Shown here in pieces: positions 1 to 5,440 of a stretch of 8,547 nucleotides of DNA. Where the stretch lies: positions 1 to 8,547 of the forward strand of contig JADFQT010000103.1 of NCBI GenBank assembly GCA_022561675.1. Reading direction: 5' to 3'. The notes beneath the pieces are model-generated. The model was not told the DNA's origin. It worked only from the letters and a program-made list of their open reading frames with translations, and ran no database searches. Made by a program: the position numbers and the translations under genes. How positions within the stretch are numbered: position 1 is the first letter of the stretch; every line of letters starts with the position of its first letter. This DNA is from Chloroflexota bacterium (GTDB lineage Bacteria; Chloroflexota; Dehalococcoidia; Lucifugimonadales; UBA3495).

Positions 1-279
1 CAACCCGGGCTTCCTCTCGATGTATCCTTTTCGTTCGAGGCCATCCGCGAGCCGGCTGGCGCTGCTCTTCTCCAGGAATAACGAGGCGGCGAACTCATTG
101 AGGGTCATCGGACCTCGATTCGCCAAACGTTCCAGCCCGTGACTCTGACCCATCGAAACGTCGTAGCAGCAAACCGCATCCCGATCCCGAAACTGATATA
201 CGCGAATCAGGTCTGTCAGCACTCGCTGAAGCGCTGCAGCGTCGCGCTCGAGATCCTCCTGATCCCCAATTCGTGGCAT
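1..279 (-). CDS. MarR-family transcriptional regulator, N-terminal part (3' end outside window)
   Basis: The minus strand is open from an ATG at 279 to the window edge, giving 93 residues and no stop. Residues about 10-50 look like the alpha-helical dimerisation start of MarR proteins, with a Cys-Cys pair at 37-38. Residues about 57-88 form a winged helix-turn-helix: MTLNEFAASLFLEKSSASR, then LADGLERKGYIER, where the recognition helix and the start of the wing are clear. MarR proteins are cytoplasmic dimers that usually repress neighbouring or divergent genes and release DNA on binding a ligand or on oxidation. The start is supported by a GGAGGG Shine-Dalgarno sequence 5 nt upstream (285-290 on the plus strand). 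About 50 C-terminal residues should lie beyond position 1. The effector and target cannot be read from this fragment. The neighbour across the divergent gap is only a gene remnant, so the regulated gene may lie downstream, outside the window. Confidence 0.85.
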   Translation of the reverse strand, partial: MPRIGDQEDLERDAAALQRVLTDLIRVYQFRDRDAVCCYDVSMGQSHGLERLANRGPMTLNEFAASLFLEKSSASRLADGLERKGYIERKPGL

Positions 280-415
280 CGAGACCCTCCGACACTGGTT
301 AGTTGTGGTCTGCAACCCTACACACCTTGGCGGCTTCGAGCAAGAAGAGGCAGCGGGTATGGTCCCCACGGCTTGCCACATGCCCCATCTCTCAGCATGG
401 TGCTGTTTCCGGTAA

Positions 416-861
416 GGACGAGCCCAGTGGCTGGCCAACATCCGGGCGGACCGCTCCGATCTGAGACCCCTGGAGAAGATCGTTCGGGCCAACCTTCCGA
501 GCTTCAGGATGACTGCTGGACCGAATCAGGTGAGCGGATCGTCGAGAAGGCGGTGTTCGATAAAAAAAGGCTCTTCGATAACACACACGGCGCCTGCAAC
601 CAGCTCTATCCACCCCACGCCGGCCTGCGGCTGGTCGCCGGTGGACCGTTGAGTAATGACGTATTCAAGTGCCAGCTGAAGCCGATCGACTGCGGAGATT
701 ATGCTGTCGAGTTCACGGATACCGAGATGAGGCGCCTGGAAGCGATTTTCGATCAGGGCGTCTGCGATTGGTCCCGACCAGGCGTACACCAGGCGGTCAA
801 TCGGACCTGGCTCTCTTACGGGCCGTCGCCGGTGAATCGGTACGAGCCCGGAGGGCCCTGA
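416..861 (+). pseudogene. DUF6351-type protein, frameshifted C-terminal remnant
   Basis: Two overlapping frames together read as the C-terminus of a DUF6351-type protein. From 416 one frame gives QWLANIRADRSDLRPLEKIV followed by RAN. At about 493 the homology jumps to another frame: PSELQDDCWTESGERIVEKA, later CNQLYPPHAGLRLVAG, NDVFKCQLKPIDCGDY, GVCDWSRPGV and TWLSYGPSP, ending at a TGA at 859-861. The CNxLYPPH, VFKCQLKPID and GVCDxSRPGV blocks are what I recall as the conserved C-terminal signature of this family, whose members are several hundred residues long. One lost C near 493-494 would explain the shift. Upstream of 416 there is an in-frame TAA (413-415) and no family-like sequence, so the N-terminal bulk is missing. 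No start codon or RBS fits. The function of the family is not established to my knowledge. The fragment is most likely decayed, although a single-base assembly error could account for the frameshift alone. Confidence 0.65.
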
Positions 862-901
862 GTCGGGCCCAGTCCCCTCGGGTCGGGCCTAGTCCCCTCC
901 T
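862..901. repeat. 20-bp tandem duplication
   Basis: Two adjacent 20-bp units (862-881 and 882-901) differ at only 3 positions; the shared core is GTCGGGCC, one variable base, then AGTCCCCTC. The second unit contains the TAG stop codon of the minus-strand aminotransferase (889-891) and its last codons. The first unit fills the space to the TGA of the DUF6351 remnant. It looks like a local slippage duplication. Confidence 0.7.
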
Positions 902-2169
902 TCGCCCTCCACCGGATACGGGGCGCCCAAACGCCACTCAGGATGCGCCTCGAGAAACGCTTGGACTCTGCTCTCCCGGCTCAACGCCTCCGGAATGAAG
1001 TCCAGCGCCTGTTGCAGCCGCTCGTCGGACGCGGCGCAACTGAACCTCAGGAAGCCCGCCCCCGCTTCGCCGAAGCACTCTCCGCCGAGACACGCTACGC
1101 CGAAATGGTCGTCGGCCCCTTCCAACAGATAGATAGCGAGACCGTGGCTGGAGATTCCGAGCCGGTTGCAGACTCTGGACACGTCGGAAAAGACGTAGAA
1201 CGTGGCGCGCGGTTCGAGCGTGTGGAAGCCATCGAGGCGGTTGAGGCCTTCGGTCAGCAAAATCACCTTCCCGCGGAACTTGTCCATCACGGCATCCCGC
1301 TCGGCGCGGTCCATTTCGAGGGCGGCTTTGCCGGCGATCTGTACGAACGGCGGAGTGCAGGAGAGTGTGGTGTTGACCATCGTGGCCATGGATTCCGCGG
1401 TGGTCGTGGATGACACGGTAAACCCGAGCCGCCACCCGCTCATGCTGTAGGATTTACTGAACGTGTACGCCGCGACCCCCTGGTCCAGCATGCCAGGCTG
1501 AGCCATCAAGGAATGGTGTCGCCCTTTCCACACCATGTGGCAGTAGGGCTCGTCACTGAACACGGCGATCTGCTCGCCTCGAATCAGGTCGGCGATACGG
1601 CGAAGGTCCTCCTCGGTCGCCACACCGCCGGTCGGGTTGTGCGGCGAGTTGAGGAAGATCGCCTTGGGTGAAGGATCCTCCGCCAGAAAGCGCTCGATAT
1701 CGGCGATGTCCGGCCGAAAGTCGTTCGCCTGCCTGAGGGGGGTGAACACCGGCCGACCACCCCGTCGGACAATGTTCGGCACGTACGTCGGGAAATAGGG
1801 GCTGAAGACCAACACCCCATCACCCGGGTTCAGAAAGGCCTCGCAGAAGAACTGCTCGAAGACCTTGGCACCGGGGGCCACCACCACGTTCTCCCGCTCG
1901 GCGGGGATGCCGAACTCTTCTCGGACCATTCGAGCCGCCGCATCACGGAAGTCCGGCAGGCCGGGTGACGGGCAGTAGTGGGAGTGGTTCTGCTCGATGG
2001 CTTCGATGCCGGCGGTCTTGGCCGGAGGAGAAGAGTCGAATGGACTGTCTCCGATCTCCAGCTCGACCACGTCCTTCCCCGCGGCCTGTAATTGTTTGGC
2101 GGTAGCCAGCACGGTGAAGGCCGTCTCGGCAGTCAGGGACTTCGCGAAGGTGCTGAGTTCAACGGTCAC
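889..2169 (-). CDS. Pyridoxal-phosphate-dependent aminotransferase, class I/II (AspC-like fold)
   Basis: This is a complete 426-residue fold-type I aminotransferase; members are usually about 380-430 residues. Visible landmarks are HYCPSPGLPDFR (about 64-75, the family's Y-P-GL-LR region), NSPHNPTGG with Asn178, SDEPY with Asp206 (pairs with the PLP pyridine nitrogen) and Tyr209, TFSKSYSMSGWRLGF with Lys239 as the Schiff-base lysine, and FLRFSCA with Arg375 as the likely substrate carboxylate binder. The enzyme should move an amino group between an amino acid and a 2-oxo acid in the cytoplasm; the substrate cannot be assigned from motifs. The start codon is GTG, with only a weak GAGG about 4 nt upstream, so the start is less certain than the rest. 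The gene stands alone, divergent from the M20 peptidase and convergent with the DUF6351 remnant, so context does not reveal a pathway. The tail after about residue 400 is slightly longer than usual. Confidence 0.92.
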   Translation of the reverse strand: MTVELSTFAKSLTAETAFTVLATAKQLQAAGKDVVELEIGDSPFDSSPPAKTAGIEAIEQNHSHYCPSPGLPDFRDAAARMVREEFGIPAERENVVVAPGAKVFEQFFCEAFLNPGDGVLVFSPYFPTYVPNIVRRGGRPVFTPLRQANDFRPDIADIERFLAEDPSPKAIFLNSPHNPTGGVATEEDLRRIADLIRGEQIAVFSDEPYCHMVWKGRHHSLMAQPGMLDQGVAAYTFSKSYSMSGWRLGFTVSSTTTAESMATMVNTTLSCTPPFVQIAGKAALEMDRAERDAVMDKFRGKVILLTEGLNRLDGFHTLEPRATFYVFSDVSRVCNRLGISSHGLAIYLLEGADDHFGVACLGGECFGEAGAGFLRFSCAASDERLQQALDFIPEALSRESRVQAFLEAHPEWRLGAPYPVEGEGGD

Positions 2170-2232
2170 GGGGCCTCGGGGCGTAGGAGGGTCGGGTGCA
2201 TCGGAGGGGATCCACCATCCGACGGGGGCACC

Positions 2233-2315
2233 AAGATGCGCCCGACTCCCGCCGGCTCACAAGCTCCGCCGAATGCCCCTCGAGTCACAGGCTTCGCCCG
2301 ATGCCCTTGAGACAC
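2233..2315. repeat. Three degenerate tandem units of 28, 28 and 27 bp
   Basis: Read on the minus strand, units start at 2315, 2288 and 2260. Each begins GTG and continues with a G-rich core like GAGGGGCATTCGGCG, then an A/G-rich end such as AGCTT. Units 2315-2289 and 2288-2261 match at about 20 of 26 aligned positions; the third (2260-2233) is more diverged. A partial fourth unit may extend to about 2340. They fill much of the 241-nt gap between the divergent aminotransferase and M20 genes. No ORF, tRNA or promoter was recognised in the rest of that gap. Confidence 0.55.
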
Positions 2316-2410
2316 GACCTCCGCCCCGAGGCGGGTGACCCTCCCCGTTTCCTGGCGCCCCTACCGGGCGTACTCTAACCGTCGCCTCCAGGAGGTTCCT
2401 GAAGGACCGC

Positions 2411-3601
2411 GTGCAGCATCAGTCATTCGACCGTGGTCGCCCGAACCTGATCGCCAGGCTTCCAGGGCAGGGCAAAGCGCCGCCGCTTCTGCTCTACGGA
2501 CACCTGGATGTGGTGACCACCGGCGCCCAGGAATGGCAGCATCCCCCCTTCGAGGGTAAGCTCATCGACGGCTATGTTTGGGGCCGGGGCGCCCTGGATA
2601 TGAAGGGCGGGGTAGTAATGCTGCTCGAGGCATTCCTTCGGGCCAAGGCCGAGGGGTTTATGCCGGCCGGGGATGTGCTACTGGTTTTGGTCAGCGATGA
2701 GGAGGCGGGTGGATTTTATGGCGCCCGATATCTGGTGGAGGAGCACTCTGCCCTATTCCAGGGGATTCGCTACGCTATCGGCGAGTTCGGAGGCTTCAGT
2801 TTTTATATCGACCGGCAGAGATTTTACCCCATAATGGTGGCGGAAAAACAGGTTTGCCGGCTTCAGGCTACCCTTCGGGGCTCAGGGGGGCATGGCTCCC
2901 TTTCCAGCCCTGGGGGGGTTATGGCCCGTCTGGGGAGGATGCTGCAAGACCTGGACCGGCGGGAAATGCCGGTTCATGTAACTCCGGTTGCCCGAATGAT
3001 GGTTGATGGCTTGAAATCGAACCTTCCCCTCCCCACCCGTCTGGTATTGGGCCGGTTGCTCAACCCCAGGTTTACCAAGCGTATATTAAGGTTAATGGGA
3101 ACCAGGGGACAGGTCTTCGATCCCCTGTTCCACCACACCGTGAACGCGACCATGGTTCAGGGCGGTGAAAAAATCAACGTGCTGCCCAGCGAGATAGTGG
3201 TTGATATGGATGGCCGCCTGCTCCCCGGGTTTGGCCCCGAGGACATGCTGGCCGAGGTTCGGCAGATAATAGGACCGGACGTGGACCTGGAAGTCACCCG
3301 GTACGATCCGGGACCGGCTGAACCGGACATGGGTCTGTTCCCACTCCTGAGCGACATTCTTCGAGCCGCCGATCCCCTCGCGGTGCCGGTACCCATGCTG
3401 TTACCAGGAGCCACCGATGGGCGATTGTTCGCCAGGCTGGGAATCCAAACCTACGGCTTCCTGCCCATGCCTCTGCCCCCGGGCTTCAACTTTATCGAGA
3501 CCATTCATGGCAGCGATGAGCGGATACCGGTAGAGGCGCTGGGATTTGGGGCTAAGGCGATTTACCAGCTAATTTGTCGCTTCGGCGACGTAATGCGTTA
3601 A
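2411..3601 (+). CDS. M20-family zinc metallopeptidase (ArgE/DapE/CPG2-like), N-terminally truncated
   Basis: The 396-residue frame matches the M20 co-catalytic zinc hydrolases, which cleave amide bonds of peptides or N-acyl amino acids. Visible metal-site residues, numbered from GTG 2411, are YGHLDVV with His31 and Asp33, GRGALDMKGG with bridging Asp63, SDEEAGG with general base Glu97 and ligand Glu98, GEFGG with Glu125, and ETIHGSDER with His366. GGHGS (His161) marks the inserted dimerisation domain. The substrate is unassigned; ArgE, DapE and carboxypeptidase-like members look alike at this level. Family members normally have about 70-80 residues before the HxD motif, often with a TTNPPG segment. 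Here the frame opens only at 2339 after a TGA (2336-2338), and no such segment is seen in any frame upstream. The AGGAGG at 2390-2395 lies 15 nt from the GTG, too far to be convincing. The gene is therefore probably 5'-truncated and may be inactive. It uses AT-rich codons such as ATA and TTA (3083-3094). Confidence 0.8.
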   Translation: MQHQSFDRGRPNLIARLPGQGKAPPLLLYGHLDVVTTGAQEWQHPPFEGKLIDGYVWGRGALDMKGGVVMLLEAFLRAKAEGFMPAGDVLLVLVSDEEAGGFYGARYLVEEHSALFQGIRYAIGEFGGFSFYIDRQRFYPIMVAEKQVCRLQATLRGSGGHGSLSSPGGVMARLGRMLQDLDRREMPVHVTPVARMMVDGLKSNLPLPTRLVLGRLLNPRFTKRILRLMGTRGQVFDPLFHHTVNATMVQGGEKINVLPSEIVVDMDGRLLPGFGPEDMLAEVRQIIGPDVDLEVTRYDPGPAEPDMGLFPLLSDILRAADPLAVPVPMLLPGATDGRLFARLGIQTYGFLPMPLPPGFNFIETIHGSDERIPVEALGFGAKAIYQLICRFGDVMR

Positions 3602-3661
3602 CCATGCCCCTTGGTCCTTTGCCTTATCTTAATCTCAGGCGTATTCGGTGCCGTAGATGGA

Positions 3662-3690
3662 TTGACGTGCCCATACCCTTATGATAAATT
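3662..3690 (+). promoter_or_regulatory. Candidate sigma70-type promoter for infC-rpmI-rplT
   Basis: TTGACG (3662-3667) and TAAATT (3685-3690) are separated by 17 nt, the ideal spacing. The first matches the -35 consensus at 5 of 6 positions and the second the -10 consensus at 4 of 6. The site lies in an AT-rich patch in the 142-nt gap after the M20 stop. It would give an infC leader of roughly 45-50 nt. An overlapping TATGAT (3680-3685) is a better -10 match but sits only 12 nt from the -35. Confidence 0.45.
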
Positions 3691-3731
3691 AAATCAACCT
3701 TTAGAATGGGGAGTTGAGTTAGAGTTCCTTT

Positions 3732-3736
3732 GGAGG
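3732..3736 (+). promoter_or_regulatory. Shine-Dalgarno that fixes the infC start at AUA 3744
   Basis: GGAGG is followed by 7 nt (TAGCAAA) and then ATA at 3744-3746, in frame with IF3. No ATG, GTG or TTG occurs in this frame between the upstream TAG (3720-3722) and GTG 3789, which is 52 nt beyond the site. The spacing therefore selects AUA as the initiation codon. Confidence 0.75.
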
Positions 3737-3743
3737 TAGCAAA

Positions 3744-4307
3744 ATAGCTAGGCAGTATAAGGTAAATGAGCAGATCCGTTCCGCCCAGGTGCGGGTGATC
3801 GGGGAGAACGGAGAGCAGCTCGGAGTGATGGGTCTCGACCAGGCGCTACAGATGGCCCGAGAGAGCGATGTGGACCTGGTCGAGGTGGCGCCCAATGCGG
3901 ATCCTCCGGTAGCACGCCTGCTTGACTACGGAAAACTGCGCTACCTTTACTCCAAAAAAGAGCGAGAATCCAAGAAGGGGCAAAAAAACACCGAGTTGAA
4001 GGAAGTCCGCTTCCGTCCCAACATCGGCATTCATGACCTGAACTCGAAGTTACGTAAGGTGCGAGAATTCATCGATGACGGTTCCAAGGTGAAGCTAACT
4101 GTCCGGTTCCGGGGCAGGGAAGCGGTGCACCAGCAGTTGGGACTTGCCGTGCTAAAGAAGGTAGCCGACGAGCTGAAGGATGACGTTCGGTTGGAAAAGG
4201 CTCCTTCAATGGAGGGTCGAGCCCTCTACATGATCCTGATTCCCAGCCCCAGTCACGTTGAAAAACCGGAGAAAAAGGCGGATGATCTAGCGGATGCCAA
4301 AACTTAA
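3744..4307 (+). CDS. infC: Translation initiation factor IF-3, probable AUA start codon
   Basis: IF3 binds the 30S subunit, prevents premature 50S joining and checks the start codon and initiator tRNA. From AUA 3744 the product has 187 residues, typical for IF3. The N-domain opens with RQYKVNEQIRSAQVRVIGEN and continues through DLVEVAPNADPPVARLLDYG. The Lys-rich linker around KKERESKKGQK leads to the C-domain with EVRFRPNIGIHDLNSKL, VKLTVRFRGRE and MEGRALYMIL. Starting at the first canonical codon (GTG 3789) would remove 15 residues that include the conserved YKVNEQIR segment and would have no nearby Shine-Dalgarno. A rare start fits known biology: E. coli infC uses AUU, so that IF3 represses its own synthesis. 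The C-terminal tail is charged (EKPEKKADDLADAKT). The gene is first in an operon and overlaps rpmI by 14 nt. Unlike many bacteria, no thrS precedes it. Confidence 0.95.
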   Translation: MARQYKVNEQIRSAQVRVIGENGEQLGVMGLDQALQMARESDVDLVEVAPNADPPVARLLDYGKLRYLYSKKERESKKGQKNTELKEVRFRPNIGIHDLNSKLRKVREFIDDGSKVKLTVRFRGREAVHQQLGLAVLKKVADELKDDVRLEKAPSMEGRALYMILIPSPSHVEKPEKKADDLADAKT

Positions 4308-4491
4308 GACTCACAAGGGCGCCAAAGCTCGATTCCACATAACCGGTACCGGCAAACTGATGCGCCGGAAGCGCATGAGCAGCCACTTGCGGCGTAAGAA
4401 GCCAAAGAAAGTGACCCGGAAGTACGCCGCCAAACTTCTGGTAGACCCGAAGGATATCAAGAGGTTCAGCCGCCTGCTTCCCTACGCCTAG
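4294..4491 (+). CDS. rpmI: 50S ribosomal protein L35 (bL35)
   Basis: The 65-residue basic protein has the L35 pattern: MPKLKTHKGAKARFHITGTG at the start, then KLMRRKRMSSHLRRKKPKK, and an end in DPKDIKRFSRLLPYA. The length is the family norm. It is a late-assembly, rRNA-binding protein of the large subunit. The ATG lies inside the end of infC (14-nt overlap), which points to translational coupling; the upstream GGCGG is only a modest ribosome binding site. The infC-rpmI-rplT order is the widespread bacterial arrangement. Nothing unusual is seen in the protein. Confidence 0.96.
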   Translation: MPKLKTHKGAKARFHITGTGKLMRRKRMSSHLRRKKPKKVTRKYAAKLLVDPKDIKRFSRLLPYA

Positions 4492-4533
4492 CGGCCGGGG
4501 ACCATCGACAGAGATAAACTTGGGAGAACAGAC

Positions 4534-4893
4534 TTGCCCAGAGTAAAACGAGGGGTCACCAAACACCGGCGACACAAGAAGGTCATGCTGGCGGCGAGGG
4601 GCTTTCACGGATCCTCCCACCGCAATTACAAATGGGCCCGAGAGGCCCTGATCCACGCTTGGAGCCACGCCTACCGCAACCGGCGGGAACGGAAAGGCGA
4701 ATTTCGCAGGCTTTGGATCGTCCGTATCGGCGCGGCATGCCGGCAATCCGGGCTTACCTACAGCCAGTTCATGCATGGCATCAAACTGGCCGGTGTGGAG
4801 GTAGATCGCAAGATCCTGGCGGACCTGGCGGTAAATGACCCACCAGCCTTCGAGAAGTTGGTGGGTGTGGCGTCGGAGCAGCTGGACGCCTGA
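4534..4893 (+). CDS. rplT: 50S ribosomal protein L20 (bL20), TTG start
   Basis: The 119-residue protein carries the L20 hallmarks: MPRVKRGVTKHRRHKKVM, then ARGFHGSSHRNYKWAREAL, AYRNRRERKGEFRRLWIVRI and LTYSQFMHGIKLAGVEVDRK. L20 binds 23S rRNA early in 50S assembly. In several bacteria it also represses the rpmI-rplT part of this operon by binding an mRNA mimic of its rRNA site; no such leader can be identified here by eye. The start is TTG, supported by GGGAG (4522-4526) with a 7-nt spacer. The gene lies 42 nt after rpmI and is the last of the operon, ending 21 nt before the terminator hairpin. Confidence 0.96.
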   Translation: MPRVKRGVTKHRRHKKVMLAARGFHGSSHRNYKWAREALIHAWSHAYRNRRERKGEFRRLWIVRIGAACRQSGLTYSQFMHGIKLAGVEVDRKILADLAVNDPPAFEKLVGVASEQLDA

Positions 4894-4910
4894 CCTGCGG
4901 TCCGAATTTG

Positions 4911-4952
4911 AAAAAAAGAGGGTGCGACTGTCGCACCCTCTTTCAGTTTAAA
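4911..4952. terminator. Bidirectional intrinsic terminator between convergent operons
   Basis: A perfect 13-bp stem (4915-4927 with 4931-4943, AAAGAGGGTGCGA and its complement) closes a CTG loop. Seven A residues at 4911-4917 give a U tract for transcripts from the minus strand. TTTCAGTTT on the other side gives a weaker U-rich tail for rplT transcripts. It sits between the end of rplT (4893) and the end of the minus-strand moeA operon (5009), as expected for a shared terminator. Confidence 0.9.
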
Positions 4953-4971
4953 AAATCCGGTCGCCCGTCAA

Positions 4972-5009
4972 GCCTATTCCTCCCACCCTAAGCCGGGAGG
5001 AAAACAGGC
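4972..5009. other. Second hairpin at the 3' end of the minus-strand unknown gene
   Basis: TCCTCCC (4978-4984) pairs with GGGAGGA (4995-5001) around a 10-nt loop, and GCCT (4972-4975) can pair with AGGC (5006-5009) outside it. The structure reaches the TAG stop codon (5009-5011). It lacks a U tract, so it is more likely a 3'-end stabilising or accessory structure, or chance, than a terminator. Confidence 0.4.
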
Positions 5010-5440
5010 TAGTCGTCGGCGTTGTACTGGCTGAACCCGTAGAAGGTGTCGCTGGCCAGAACTCGGTTCAAATTCTCCTGGGTGATGCTAATCGGACGGG
5101 TTGGGCTGGCCCATTTTTCGGTCAGGTCGTAGTGGAGCTCCTCCAGGGGCGTGGGTTTGTTTCCCCGCAGCAAGAGCATACGAAAAACCATCTCTTGAAT
5201 CGGCATGTCGTGGCGGACAAACCCGGGTTCATCGGAGCAATACTTGGCGATCTCTACGACTAATTTCTTGGGATCCGTTAGCTCGTGATCCGGCTGTAGT
5301 AAAGAAGGGCAGGACGGTCCTCGGCGGGCCGCCACGATCGCTACGGCAGAGCGATTTAGTTGTTCAATGCGTTCAAAGCTAATGTAATAGAGCACCGGTT
5401 CTAGTTTGTCCTCGGCGATTTCCGGGTTAGGCATGGTCAT
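5009..5440 (-). CDS. Conserved-looking hypothetical protein coupled to moeA
   Basis: I do not recognise this 143-residue protein. The ATG at 5440 overlaps the TGA of moeA as ATGA, with a GAGG (in GAGGTGG) 7 nt upstream, so this start is preferred over one 7 codons earlier. It is soluble, with no signal peptide or membrane segment. Residues about 10-75 contain VLYYISFERIEQLNRSAVAI, a short Gly/Pro/Cys stretch, and LTDPKKLVVEIAKYC. The C-terminal part reads PIQEMVFRMLLLRGNKPTPL, then EELHYDLTEKW, and ENLNRVLASDTFYGF. That helix pattern, with a helix pair, a basic turn and a final hydrophobic strand, resembles winged-helix folds such as HARE-HTH; this is a guess by pattern only. The tight overlap with moeA suggests co-translation and a possible role with molybdenum cofactor enzymes, but operon position alone does not prove it. 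The gene is real, judged by coding context, RBS and terminator. Confidence 0.75.
   Translation of the reverse strand: MTMPNPEIAEDKLEPVLYYISFERIEQLNRSAVAIVAARRGPSCPSLLQPDHELTDPKKLVVEIAKYCSDEPGFVRHDMPIQEMVFRMLLLRGNKPTPLEELHYDLTEKWASPTRPISITQENLNRVLASDTFYGFSQYNADD

Noticed and set aside
139..415. N-terminal half of a long plus-strand open frame ending at 861
   Set aside because: It overlaps the MarR gene antisense and shows no family similarity; only the part after about 493 belongs to the DUF6351 remnant.
943..1413. 156-residue plus-strand open frame inside the aminotransferase
   Set aside because: It is antisense to clear catalytic motifs of the aminotransferase, with no domain of its own.
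2233..2315. CRISPR array
   Set aside because: The units are contiguous, with no unique spacers between conserved repeats, and they diverge strongly; no cas gene is present.
3691..3720. Possible regulatory hairpin in the infC leader (TCAAC with GTTGA)
   Set aside because: The stem is 5 bp, or 8 bp with a mismatch, around a 14-nt loop; this is within chance, and no L20 or IF3 binding mimic could be recognised.
4069..4776. 235-residue open frame on the minus strand
   Set aside because: It runs antisense to infC, rpmI and rplT, which are certain from conserved motifs; its translation is Pro/Ala-rich with no recognisable domain.
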